From: Takashimella koratensis
Taxonomy: Eukaryota; Basidiomycota; Tremellomycetes; Trichosporonales; Tetragoniomycetaceae
Reading direction: 5' to 3'
NCBI GenBank assembly: GCA_003116875.1
Contig: BCKT01000004.1
Coordinates: 890,201-954,200, forward strand
DNA length: 64,000 nt
Positions 24,401 through 35,901 of the stretch are shown here, in pieces. Under the pieces are notes generated by a model. The model searched no databases. It saw nothing but the letters and a program-made list of their open reading frames with translations, and was not told where the DNA came from. Position 1 is the first letter of the stretch. Every line of letters begins with the position of its first letter. Both the position numbers and the translations under genes were made by a program.

Positions 24401-24433
24401 GAAGGGGGAGATAAAAGAGGCGAGAGAGAGCAT
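21401..24433 (-). CDS. GT18/MGAT5-like glycosyltransferase, type II membrane protein
   Basis: The N-terminus starting at 24433 is Ser/Pro-rich, followed by one membrane segment (VRATFFLFILSSLSLALLAA, about residue 95), then a lumenal domain spread over about ten exons. Motifs in order: SWYFTHDHVLASLNEMLPCF, ITSYWWLALWWEGV, YWILPVHGYEGFIRAAELMP, SYWWKHDVRGDWSYHPLGQG, KALMMFPHNGEHVNRPWDLP, GNDILILAKKS, GIVHIGSQTREEYEKLVGSV, VGVGRPSQSPSVYSAL, QHGPAQSIGPPYVHSYYAYN, and a Cys-containing end. The block from ILILAKKS through GIVH, GxGxPxxxPxxxxAL and GxPYVHS resembles the C-terminal domain of alpha-1,6-mannosylglycoprotein 6-beta-N-acetylglucosaminyltransferase (GT18). That would place it in the Golgi, acting on N-glycans with UDP-GlcNAc. 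The match is from memory and the donor sugar is not shown; another GT-B enzyme is possible. Gene structure is well supported by frame. Confidence 0.62.
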
Positions 24434-25284
24434 AGTAGAAAGGGGAGGGGGCGGTAGGACCAATTGGAAGAAGAAGTATGACAGTGGTCGTGAAGCAGTC
24501 GTGGGTGGTGGGTGGTGGGTACAACAGTGGGTGGTGGCGGGGATGAAGGGATGAGGGTAATGGTGCGACACGTCTGCAGAGTGGGCTTCTGCAGAGTGGG
24601 AAATGGTGCGAAGGGAAGAGAGAAGGTAACGTGGTCAAGGGGATCCAGTGTACACCAGGTCGCTAGATCTGAGTTGACCGGAGGGGCTCTGGTGGGAACA
24701 CCTCGCCACGCAGGAGCCTTACTTGGAAACGAGGATAAGTGAAAGGTAGGTGGGTGACTGCGGGCGTCGAGGTTCAAGTAGGACAGCCAAGTGGGACGAG
24801 GTAGACGTGTAAGACGGGGAAGGAGGGGGCGCAGGTGAGTGTGTGTGTAAAGTGTGCAATGTTTCAGACTCGAAGTTGGGGTCGGGGATGGATCCAGATC
24901 CAACCTCTCGACCCGGGAAAGCTCCACTTATATCCTATCCGTCCGCCAGTGTCTAGGGCGCGAGTTGGGCTGAGCGCAGACTGTCCTTGGTCGGTGGCGG
25001 CTGGTACAGCTTGGGACCACTCTCGCGCCAAGCCCCCGAGCGGTGCCGAACGGCTTCGGTGGTCCCGAGCGTGATGGTGGAGTAGGTCCTCGGGTTTTAC
25101 GTCACTTGCCAACCGCCACCCGCACAGGCCCCTCCTCGGGCCGTTCTCGATGGTAGACTGCTCCATGAACAGATGTGAAGAAGCAGCCGTTGTCTAGCCT
25201 GACAACGGGACGGGGAAGGGGAGAGGGTAGGGAGTGGGAAAGGGGCAGAGGAGAGAGGAGAGGGGGGGGGGGGGGGGGGGGGGG

Positions 25285-25325
<41 letters not shown>

Positions 25326-27753
25326 AGCGAAGCAAGGGGTCGTTGGCCCACGAGGATTGGGGTCTCGACCACACCACAAGTAGGTTGAGAACGAGGTGCG
25401 AAAGGAATCAGGTAGGGTTGACGAGGGCGTTGACACGAGGTAGGTTTGAGGGTGTAGGTGTGTGGATCGCGGGGGTGTATCCGAACGGGAAGCGAAAGTA
25501 ACGAGGGCGGTGGGGTAAGGGTGGGCGCCAAGGCCCAAGGGGGGTACCGACCCGCCCATTCGAGCGTATCGAGAAGGGTGTCTGATATCCCTCGTTGTCA
25601 CGGCGCAGCTAACTAGAGAGGGGAGGTGATTGGTAAAGATGAAAGAGGTGTTGTCAAGCTGGTCACCAAACTATAAGTAGACAAGACGCAGTTGCAGATG
25701 TATAAGTACAAGCAGTTGATGGTTGGAGGATAGTCATTAGGTTGGTTGTAGAGGTGTCGATCTTGGCTTGACTCGGTGAAACGTCTAGTCATCATTGCCA
25801 TCATGCCATCAAACCATCAGACCATCATGCCATCACTGTCAGTCATCAGCCATCAGCCATCATTTTCCCTCGAATGCCACATTCCCTCGGTCGCTCTCGT
25901 TTCACCTCACCTCACCTCTCCTTACCTCTCCTCTCCCGCCCCTTCCTCCTTCTGCTTCTACGTCCCCATCCTTCCACTTCCCTCCTTGTGACACCCCTCC
26001 CTCTCCTCCCCCTCCCCTCCACACTTTCGCCTCTCTTTGCCTACCCTGTCGACTGCTGCCGCCGTATTCACCTCCTTTACCCTTGAAACGCACTTCTTCA
26101 ACTAGATACACGGACAGATTGGATCCAGATCGGGATCAGATCGGAGCAAAGGATGGAGGGAGACTGACCACGAGGATGCCTGCCAGGGAGGGGCACGGAC
26201 AGTCTTGTCGCTGCGCCTCTGTCTGTGTTCGTGTACGCACGCATGCAGAGAACAGCGCAGTCGGCAGCATCCGCAACTGCCGCTTCAACTCCCTTTGGAT
26301 CCGAATATAGCCAGCTCATCCTCGACCTACCTCTGCTCGCATTCGCTTCAATCCACACTCGTACGCCCCAGTCTCTGAAATCTCACAACTGTGACCTCCT
26401 TATACTAAGCTAGAACACTTCCGTCGTCAGTTTGCCCGTCGTCGTCGTGGTCCTGAAACACGTCTTGTCCAGTTTCATCCTTGCCCCGGCCCCGTGGCCA
26501 AGTCTCCCGTTCCAGCCAACCCAAGTGCCACACCTCGTTCAGGGGCTGACCACTCACCCTAGTAAGCATGAAAATTGCCGTATATCCCCTCTCCTGGCTG
26601 TCACATTTCTTCCAGCCAATCGCACACGACCGTCTGTACCGCGCCCCACCCCGACCCCCGCCCAACCTTGGACTTCCCTGGACAGAGGACCGCTCCGGAC
26701 CGCCTTGCCGGACCCATCCAGGCCCAAGCCGACTCACCGAGCCGAGCGAGCCTGTACTCATGCGACCATGCGACCAAGCACCTGCCTGCACCCACGCTTG
26801 TCCGTGCACAAGCAAGGCGAGTCGGTGATGTCGGCGAACTGGAACTGACGGCCGCTTCCCCCCGCTGAGACCTCCGCCACGGCCGAGCAGAGGGACGGAC
26901 GAGCTAAATTTTTTTTTACACTGTGCAAGAAGAAAGAATGAGAGAGTGATGGGATAACCGGCGACTACGTGGGCCGAGGAGGTTTTTTCTTGTCGCACTC
27001 GGCTGGAGAACCCAGTGGTGACCAGCTGGCCCCGCATGCATCCCGAGTCCTACGACACGATCCGCGTGGTTCTGAGCCTTGCCCCCAGTGATCATCGCAA
27101 GCGAGCCTGGATGCAGTCCGAGAGAAGCTAGCCGCGGGAGTCAGAACATCCAGCGGCCGAGATGCATCTCTCTTAACCTCGCCAAACCACCTGCCGCAGT
27201 GTTTCGCCGATGACGGACTCGCCTGATTACGATGCTAATCACATTACGTATCTGGGTTATTAGGAAAAAGAAGGGACGATAAGGACTTTGAGGTAGGTGT
27301 ATTAGACTCGAATGTGAACTGGTGCTAGTCGTCTCCCTTCGTCATCCATCCATCCCATCCGTCCAACTCTTATCCCATTCACTCTTCAACTCTAACCCCC
27401 TCCAACTCACCTCACTCGTTCATTCTCACCACCTCACTCCCTCACCACCTCACCACCTCACTTCATCCACCCCTTATCTCGCCTCACCTACCCACCTACT
27501 CAGCGCCGCATCGCCGCCGTCTCGGCTTATCCAGAACCATCAGTCAGTCTCTCCCACTTCGGTCGCCGTGACGCCCGAACCCCTCCCCTCGTCCTCCTTC
27601 CGGCCTCTCACTCCCTTTACCCGTGTCCAAATCCAACCATCTCCCCTTCACACCATACACCATTCACCTTCCGACTACCCCTTCTCCTACTTCTTCCCAC
27701 CCTCTGCTCACCCTACACATCCATACTGACACACTCGGTAGACCACTGTCATT
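24434..27753. other. 3.3 kb gene-poor interval with long G tract
   Basis: It lies between the divergent start codons of the GT18-like gene and SIP5. It contains the G tract (25262-25324), pyrimidine-rich stretches (about 25890-26090 and 27310-27750) and several random-looking ORFs, the longest 26405-27037 (minus, 210 codons) without recognisable motifs. No tRNA or mobile element was recognised. The 450 bp before 27754 are CT-rich and are probably the SIP5 leader. Confidence 0.5.
25262..25324 (+). repeat. Long G homopolymer tract (25 G, one A, 37 G)
   Basis: 25 consecutive G, a single A, then 37 consecutive G, set in purine-rich flanks. It can form G-quadruplexes on the plus strand. Exact length is unreliable because homopolymers are error-prone in sequencing and assembly. 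Confidence 0.85.
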
Positions 27754-30276
27754 ATGGGCAACACACCATCGCACTCTAGCAGCGGGCCTGGGGGGGCTTC
27801 ATCGCCGCCTACTCCTGCCTCTGGAGGCGCCATCGTCATTGGTGGTTCTTCCTCCACCTCCCACGCTCCCACCTCTTCCGCACCCACTGCCATCCCGACC
27901 TCATCTTCCTCCTCTTCCACTCGTACAGGAACCACCACGACCGCCGCTTTCCATTCTGGCCTCACTCCTCCCCCTGCCCCTCCTTCCCCTCCACCTCCAT
28001 CCACCCCACTGCTCCTCCCGCACGCAGGCCACCTCTCGCCGCAGAACCCACACGCCCTCTCCCACCCTCAAGTCCACGACTACTCCAAAGCCGTAGTCAC
28101 CCAGCTCATCCTCGACAACCAGCTCGCCCCTTTCTACCGCGGTCTCGAAGACTGGGAGGAAGATTACACCGAAGATGACGTCGCGCGGATCCTCAATGAA
28201 CTCAGGGAGAAGGACTACGAAGAAGGAGTGATGAACAGTTACACCGCCAGGCTAAAAGACGAGAGAGAGCCGTCGGGCAATGTGTCGGTAGGGAGCGTTG
28301 CGAAGAAGATGGGGATGCACAAGAACCGAGAGGCAAAGCTGCAAGAGGACAAGGAAGAGAGGGATAGGAGGGAGAAGAAGGCGTACTTGGCGGCAGTCGA
28401 ATGTCCCATCTGTTTCCTTGTAAGTGGACTCGCGAACAAGTCGCGCGAGCTCGGGCAATCGCTGACATGTGGGATCCTTAGAACTACCCACCAAACATCA
28501 ACACCTCGCGTTGCTGCCAGCAGCCCCTGTGCACCGAGTGTTTCGTCCAAATCAAACGGGGCGAAGCGACACTCACGCACCTTGAGTCGGAACCCGCTTG
28601 CTGCCCGTTCTGCGTCGAGACCGACTTCGGAGTCATCTACGAGCGCCCAAACGTGATCATTGGGGGCCCGCCGACCCCGGGTAGCGGGACGAGCGGGAAC
28701 GGAGACGGATCAGCGCTAGCCACCTCGCCAGAGGTCGCGAGCGTAAGCGGGTTCTCACAGGCTCTCAGTATGAGCTCGGAGGACGCGGATCTCATGGTTG
28801 GGCCCGGGATCACGCCCAAGGCGCAAGAGACAGCGAGGCGCAAGAGCGTTAGCTCCAAGGCCAAAGAAGTGGTCACGATTGGTCAGTAGCTCAAGCTCAA
28901 TTGCTGGCGGCGTCTGTATCACAAGTGCTGACAAAATGCCTTTGGAATTTCATGCTACATTTCATCCTTACTTGAACAGACGAGATTCGACCCGACTGGG
29001 AAAATAAACTAAACGCTGTCAAAGCTGCTGCGGCACGTAAAGCCGCTCGCCGAATCGTGATGCGTCAAGTAGGTGACCGACTTGTCCCGATTGGGTTCAC
29101 CTCCGCGCGCGCACCGGGGACAGCCGATTTCAGCATGTCGATCGGGCAGCAAGCTGGGAATGATGATAATAATGGAAACGGAAGTGGCGGGAGCGGGTCG
29201 AGGCGGTCTCGAAGGCGGGACTCTGGTCGGGAGCGCGAGTTAGAAGAGGTGAGTCTAATCCTTAAGAATCGGCGGCATGGTCAGCCCTGCTGCTGCTGTT
29301 GCTGCTTGTGTTTCTGTGCTGACATACATCCCAGGCAATGATCATGGAAGCGATGCGACTCTCCTTGATCGACCACGAAGAGCACCAGCGCAAGATCCAC
29401 ATCGATCGTCGCGACTCTCAAGGCAACACCCCTTCCCCTGGGGGCACTCCCAACGCCACTACGCCTCGCCACTCGCTCTCTGGCCCATCTGGCTCCGCTG
29501 GGCCATCTACCCCTTACTCTCCGTCCTACAGCTATTCTACGTCCCCGGAGACACACACTCAGACGCACGCGACCCGCTCATCCTCGTCTACCGCCTCGAA
29601 ACTGCTCTCCAAGCTCAGCCCCGGTGGCCGGAGTCGAGCAGGATCGAAATCGAGCGTAACCTTTGCACCGAGTCCCATGGGCCCCACAGGGTCCGGGTCG
29701 GCAAATGGGTCAACGAGGATAAGTCCGACTCCGTCACATGCGCCGTCGATGGCGAATACGCCAACACTGTCGTCGACGCCGCCGACGGGAGGTGGACCGG
29801 GAACGTCGGCACTGCCTTCGTCGCCGGTGGCTAGGTCGTCAATCTCTGCATCGTCCGCTCCTGCGCCTGTGCCAGCGCCGGCACCTACTGCCGCCCTCGT
29901 TTCGCCTCCATCTAGCAGCCCCGCCGCTCCGACCGCTGCATCCGCTACCGCACCTACTCCCACATCCACCGGCCCCGTTGCCGTCGCCGCGCCAGTCCCG
30001 GCCCTCGCAGGCGCCCACACCCACGCCCACGCCCACGGTCACCCCCACTCCCCGCCTGCCCGCGTCTCGTCCCCCGGATTGCCCCGGCTAAGCCTCGACA
30101 TGCCAGCCCTCACACCGGACGCACCGAGGAAATCACTAGACCTGAGCCACATGAACACAGCACCAGTGGTTGCGGGAGTGGACGCCAGTGGGGGTAAGAG
30201 AAGGAGTAGTGAACCAGAGTCGCCAGTGACTAGGTCCCATGCGGAGTATGCGGCGCTCGAGAGCGACGAGGAGTAG
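27754..30276 (+). CDS. SIP5: Sip5 homologue, RING-like zinc finger protein, 758 aa
   Basis: Exons 27754-28419, 28482-28881, 28980-29248 and 29335-30276 join in phase to 759 codons. The N-terminus MGNTPSHSS is a likely N-myristoylation signal. A conserved helical segment ([40 protein letters not shown]) precedes the zinc-binding block [35 protein letters not shown] and CCPFC, which is the hallmark of fungal SIP5. Then come [18 protein letters not shown] and an [16 protein letters not shown] helix resembling a ubiquitin-interacting motif. The C-terminal 300 residues are Ser/Thr/Pro/Ala-rich with an alternating His segment ([12 protein letters not shown]). In S. cerevisiae Sip5 binds the Snf1 kinase and Reg1/Glc7 phosphatase. 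That role here is inferred from homology. Confidence 0.9.
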
Positions 30277-31121
30277 GGTAATGGCCTGCAGTACGGCGAA
30301 TGAAGAGAGAATGGGAGGAGAATGAAGGGGAAATCGCTTGGAGCCTGTTTGTAAACAATATTGCCTGAAAACGCGCCGACCGACTTGGAGCTTCCATCAC
30401 CTTCGACTCGGGTCACTCGTTCGCCTTCATTTCGTTCTTGTCTTCTTTGGATACCTCGCACTTGCTCGTGCCTATGTTCGTTGTGCTTCTCGTGTCTCGG
30501 TCTCCTGCTTGTCCGTCCTGCGTTCGTTCCTCTCTCTCTCTCTCTTCCGCCTTTACACATACAAGTCCAAGTTCGACTCTCAATCTCAGTACCTCGGTCT
30601 CCGTTGGGACCCGTCCTCTTTCAATTACACCCATACTGCCCACTTTCTTCCATTTTTCCGCTTTTACATCCCATGTGCACAATATTCAGCTTGATTTTCT
30701 CTCTTATCCACAGTCTGCGGGGTCGTCCACTGTCCACTGTCCATGATGTCCAAGTCAATGCAACACCTGTACACCAAACCTGTGAACAGTGGTCTACAGG
30801 TACTGAACCCCCTCTCACTCGGTACCGTTGTCTTGGAACTGGGACCTACCGCTGTCGTCTTGGGATGCAGTTTGAGTGAACCCATTAGACGCGCCGTGAT
30901 TCGCCGGTTATGGCTACGGTGGAAGAATGGTTTAATGACGTCACGAAGGATTACCACTACACCACTTTGTATTCCACCCGACTAGAGCCGCGATCTCTTC
31001 TTCTCTTTCTTTCTATACCTCGATATCACCAAGCCTTAACCAACACAGGTTACACTCCAACCAAACAGATCAACTCCAAGTCCAACCCAACCACAACTCA
31101 CAACTCACAACTCACCACACC
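30277..31121. other. Intergenic region, SIP5 3' side
   Basis: 845 bp without a recognisable gene. Sequence after the SIP5 stop is mixed, and the last 150 bp before 31122 are A/C-rich as expected for a fungal leader. Confidence 0.4.
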
Positions 31122-32275
31122 ATGTCCCTCCTCCGTCTTCGATTCGCCTCCCGCGCATTCACCTCGACTCACGTCCACGCGTCATCTAGCGCGAGGCTGT
31201 TCTCCAGCGCGACTGCCGTCCGCACTTTTGCCTCTCGTCACGATAACGACCCGGACGTGAGTACCACTATCTCCAGACTATGGTGATGCTGTACCGCTAT
31301 CTCCCACCAAGAACCTATCTACCCCATCTCGGGCGTCGGATCTGATCGAACGCTCGGAGTTCCTCCCTCTCTGCTCTACAGCTCTACAGTCCTACAGCTC
31401 CACACCTTGACTCCACCCGATCTTGGCACCGCAAGGGTTGAGAACAACAGCTGACCCATCTATGTATACAGGTCCTCGCACGCGAGAAAGCTCGCAACCT
31501 CAGCGGAACGCAAGACACCAGTGCCCCACACAAGACCCACGCCCCGGGTTGGAACGAGCACCTCGCAGTGAGTCTCAATCAGTTTACCCGGTTCCCAGCA
31601 TATCTCTCGAAGGCTGCGTATCCTTACCCCTTTGCGCAACCGTTCTCATCCTGTCTTGAACCGACGAGCTATCGACCGGTGGTACACGTTGCTGACAGAC
31701 TTGACTCAGACTGATGCCGAGGCCAACGTCAAGGTAAGCAGGCTTCAACAAAGCGCGCTCCCCTTCCGGCAAGGGAATTGTCCGCATCCCTCGCGAGGAC
31801 AACCCCAGGAGGAGGGGAGAGAGCGCTCGCGGGTGAGAAAAAGGCAGAGTGGCTGATAGGACCATAGGCGGACCAGGCTGGACCCTCTGGCAAGCCTGGC
31901 AAGTCGCTCCAAGACGCGACCGTCGACCGTGAGTGTACAAATTTCACCTTGAAGCCTCCACCCATCACTTAGAAGTGGAGACTGGTTACCCCTGTTTTCT
32001 CTCAGTTGCACTTCACGGGGCCTTCCCTTGATTTTCCATCTGTCTTCTCTGGATACAGCCCTGGTCTAACGCATAATCCCTAGACACACACAAGCACCAC
32101 CACACGGATGCTGGCCACAAGGGCGCCGAGCACCACAGGGCCAAGCACAACCCGGAACGAACGGCCAGCGAAGACAACGTGGGTGCTTGGAGATCACCGA
32201 GGTGTAGGGGGCTAGCTGCTGACTCGATGGTGTTTCTCAATCAAACAGGTCAAGGCTGATCGAGGCGAGCACTAA
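31122..32275 (+). CDS. Small conserved fungal mitochondrial protein, 145 aa, with 24-nt microexon
   Basis: Six exons (31122-31256, 31472-31567, 31710-31733, 31868-31928, 32084-32178, 32249-32275) join in phase to 146 codons. The first 45 residues are an Arg/Ser-rich mitochondrial targeting sequence, MSLLRLRFASRAF...RTFAS, with no acidic residue until RHDND. The mature part reads VLAREKARNLSGTQ, HAPGWNEHLA, TDAEANVKAD, then a His-rich stretch (HTHKHHHTD) and a second SEDNVKADRG motif at the C-terminus. The REK..NLSG...HAPGWNE.LA...E..VKAD pattern recurs in uncharacterised fungal mitochondrial proteins. No function is known to me. Exon 3 is only 24 nt (TDAEANVK) yet sits in the most conserved part. 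Confidence 0.75.
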
Positions 32276-32743
32276 GCGCAGAGAGGTAACAAGCGACGTA
32301 AGAGTCTGGGCGGTACAATTTCCGACCGCACAGAGTCCCGTGGTCTGTATCCGTTTCTGTGCCCCTGTGGCTGGAAGCTGTAAGCTAGGAGCAGTCAAAG
32401 CAAAGACGAAAGCAGTTTAAACAAAGTCAAGAAGTTCAATGCAAAGGATTGAAATCGGAACACTGGAGAAGTCAAAATTGAAAAATAGACGTGCAACCTA
32501 AAGAAAGTAAAGAAAGAAAAAGTGTATGCATTTGATTTGGTAGATTGGTGGACTGCCTTGTCCGGATCTACTGGGTCTAGAGCACTCACTACACGCGACA
32601 GGGGTCACGAGTCAGCGTGGGCGATGCGTGGGCAGTGTATGAGATCCAAACGAGAACGACGACGACGACGACGACTAGGATGACACGCGTTTGAATTGGA
32701 GCACACACAACCAGTCCATCGCCACCGGTTATACCACAACCCG

Positions 32744-32785
<42 letters not shown>

Positions 32786-32944
32786 ACCGACCAACCAGGG
32801 CTGAGCCAATTCTCCCCCCCCCCTTTGCTCCCCTTGTCCCATTCACGCATTCCTCTCCTCTCCTCTCTCCTTTCTTTTCATCCTCAACATCTCTCTTTGG
32901 CTCTTTCTCTTTCTCTTACTCTCATCACATACTCTTATCGCACC
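32276..32944. other. Intergenic region with CA microsatellite
   Basis: 670 bp between the mitochondrial protein gene and the b5-ACAD gene. It holds a CA repeat (32745-32779), a short ACG triplet run (about 32655-32676), and a C/T-rich leader just before 32945. No gene was recognised. Confidence 0.45.
32745..32779 (+). repeat. CA dinucleotide microsatellite
   Basis: About 17 uninterrupted CA units, some 165 bp upstream of the b5-ACAD start codon. Confidence 0.9.
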
Positions 32945-35901
32945 ATGTCGACTCAGCCTCAGCTCAAATCTATCTCACGCAACGAAGTCGCAAAGGTTTG
33001 TCTCTTGGGTCTGTGCTTCCGTGCGGTTCTCCGCTACTCCAACAACCCACATCACGTCGATAATCCACTCCCACCTCACTCAACTTTGCACCGCCGGAGA
33101 GCTTACCCGTCGACCCGTCCAACTCGCTGACACCATACAGCACAACAAGGCAGGTGATTTGTGGATCGTCATCGATGCAGTCGTCTACGACCTCAGCAAG
33201 TTCGGGAACCTCCACCCGGGCGGGATCGGGGTCCTCCTCGACTCCGAAGTCGGTAAGTCGAGTCGAGTCGAGTCGAGGTTGAGATTGATACACTCAATCC
33301 ACACGCATCGCCGAGACCCCTAATGGCCCTTGCGTCTTGCGTATAGGCGCTGGGTGGAGTGAGATGGAAACGCGCTGACACGTCGTAGCTGGACAAGACG
33401 CGACCACCGTCTTCTATGGCCTGTCAGTCTCATTCGTTCACCTTCCTACCCTCGTTTGTTACGTTCGTATATGCTGACTTATCTTTTCCCCTCCAGACAT
33501 CGTTCCGAAGTCCTTGCCAAGCCGCAGTATCAGCGTCTCCGGATCGGCGTGATCGATGGCGAACAGCCCAAGATCAAGTCGCTCGTCCCTGGCGAGCTCT
33601 CACGTGTGAGTCGCGAGTTGAATGACTCAACTACACCCACGGGACTCACACCCGCCCTTCTAACGGTTTATGGTTGGGTGCTGACCAAGAACTGCTGGAT
33701 CCTTTGAACTCATTCCTCGTACAGGTGCCTTACGGTGAACCGACGTGGCTCGTGCCCGAGTTCAAGTCACCATACTACAAGCCTTCCCACCGCGCTCTGC
33801 AGAAAGGTGAGTCGATCAGCTTGTCTGGTCAATCTGTCTACGAACAAGGTGGCATCAAAGTTGAGCTGGCTGGGATACTGATACACCTCAGCGATGCGAA
33901 AGTACGTCGACGAGGTCGTCGCTCCCGACGCACAGGCATGCGAGGAGAGCGGGAAACGCGCAAGCAAGGAAGTCCTCGAGTCGATGGCGTGAGTCCAATC
34001 CGTACTTTTTGCAACAAAGGTGATGTGAGATGGCACGTGCTGATCTCGAATCTTCGTTGATTAGGAAAATGAACCTCAATGCGATGCGATTGGGGCCGGG
34101 TAAGCACCTCCATGGTCGAAACCTCCTGGACGGGATCGTCAAGGGCGAAGAGTTTGACTACTTCCAGTGAGTTCCGAGCTGTCGATAAGAACCAAAAATG
34201 ATAGTGTTCTCTTTGACGTGTCAATCCCAACACTGATCGCATCCTTACTCTCTCCACTTCTCTTCGCCTTTAGCGAGCTCGTGATCACGCAAGAGCTCGC
34301 ACGATCCGGAGGTCGAGGATACGCCGACGGTCTCAACGCAGGGATGGTCATCGGTCTCCCACCCGTTCTCAACTTTGCCAAAGAGCCTCTCCGATCCCGC
34401 GTCATCGAAGAGGTGTTCAGCGGGCAAAAAGTCATCTCGCTCGCCATCTCTGAGGCGTTCGCCGGGTCCGACGTGGCCGGGCTCAGGACGACGGCAGTTA
34501 AGAGTGAGGATGGGAAGTATTGGACGATCAATGGGACCAAGAAGTGGATCTCGGGTGGAATGCACTCGGACTATTTCGTGAGTGTGACGGTGATTGGCGT
34601 TAGGACTGTGTTGACTATTGCCTCGTTGTTTTTGGTGAATCTGGACAGACTGTCGGCGCCAAGGTGAGCGAGCTTCCTGTGCTATCCGAGATTGGAGCTC
34701 TCCTAACACACCTAGACCGACGGCGGACTCACCGTCTTCCTCGTTGAGCGTGGAGAGGGCGTCGAGACCAAACAAATCAAGACCTCGTACTCGACCGCGG
34801 CGGGTACTGCCTACATCACATTCGACAACGTCAAGGTCCCAACTGAGAACATGCTCGGGCCCGAGGACGGCGGTCTGCTGGTCATTCTCTCCAACTTTAA
34901 CGTGAGTGGCTGTTGGACTTCGTATGACACATGAGCCACAATGTTGCGTGACTGCTTTTGCTGTTTTCAAGGCTGTGCGGCTGACATGTCATCCAGCACG
35001 AGCGATGGGTCATGTGCTGCGGAAGTGCGAGGAGTTCGAGGTTTATTGTTGAGGAATGCCTCAAGTGGGGCGCTCAGCGTCAAGTCTTTGGCAAGCCCCT
35101 TCTCGCCCAAGCTGTCATCCGCAACAAGTGAGTCGCAGCCACACTAGTCATGGGCGCTGGCAAGGGGCAGACAAAGTGTAGTGCAAGCGCGCCGAGAGTG
35201 TCGCGTCGGATTTTGAGCTGACTTGCGTGTCCACTACAGGCTCGCAATGATGATTGCGAAAGTCGAGGCGATGCAAGCTTGGCTTGAGACCGTCACTTTC
35301 CAGATGTGCAACATGGTAAGTTCCTCACAGAATCATTGCATGCTAGAGATACTGAATGACACATTTAACTGTAGAACTACAAAGAGCAATCCAAGAACCT
35401 CGCCGGGTACGTACAACTCCCCGAAACCACCCTTCCCACGCCATGCTACTCCAGACTAATCCAAATCCATGAACTACGCGGACTGTCCCTGTAACGTTGA
35501 CTTGTTGCGCTGTGTGTATACTTTCATGTACACAGGCAAATCGCTTTCCTCAAGATGATGTGTACCCGAGTCGCTGGCGAGATCGCCGATGACGCGGTGC
35601 AGATCTGGGGTGGCCGTGGTCTAACCAAGACGGGTACGTTTGGTTCTCTCCCGGCCCATGATCCCTTCTGAAATCAACACTCGTCATCTTGTCTGGTTGT
35701 TTCGATCCTAGGTGCTGACACCAGACGTCTCCTAATTCGACATTTGCCTCGTGTGTTGTGTACATAGGTATGGGCAAGTTCATCGAGCAATTCCAGAGGA
35801 CCCAAAAGTTTGATGCGATCTTGGGAGGCGCTGAAGAGGTGCTTGGTGATTTGGGCGTTAGGCAGGCGATGCGCAAAATGCCCAAGGACCAACGACTGTA
35901 A
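32945..35901 (+). CDS. Cytochrome b5 domain-acyl-CoA dehydrogenase fusion, about 520 aa
   Basis: Exon 1 (32945-32995) encodes MSTQPQLKSISRNEVAK. Exon 2 (33141-33252) gives LWIVIDAVVYDLSKFGNLHP followed by GG: the cytochrome b5 heme-binding HPGG with the preceding V.D..VYDL. After a linker (VPYGEPTWLVPEFKSPYYKP) comes a complete acyl-CoA dehydrogenase: VITQELARSGGRGYADGLNA, ISLAISEAFAGSDVAGLRTT, WTINGTKKWISGGMHSDYF, NMLGPEDGG, RQVFGKPLLAQAVIRNKLAM and QIWGGRGLTKTGMGKFIEQF. About 13 introns. The enzyme oxidises acyl-CoA with FAD; the N-terminal heme domain presumably takes part in electron transfer. This domain order is known in fungi. No mitochondrial presequence or peroxisomal C-terminal signal is evident (ends KDQRL). 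Chain-length preference cannot be read from the sequence. Confidence 0.92.

Noticed and set aside
23977..24927. 316-codon minus-strand ORF overlapping the GT18-like start
   Set aside because: It overlaps the GT18-like first exon in another frame and is Pro/Ser/Leu-rich from pyrimidine bias.
26405..27037. 210-codon minus-strand ORF
   Set aside because: No recognisable motif, composition unlike neighbouring proteins, and it lies in a gene-poor interval without splice partners.
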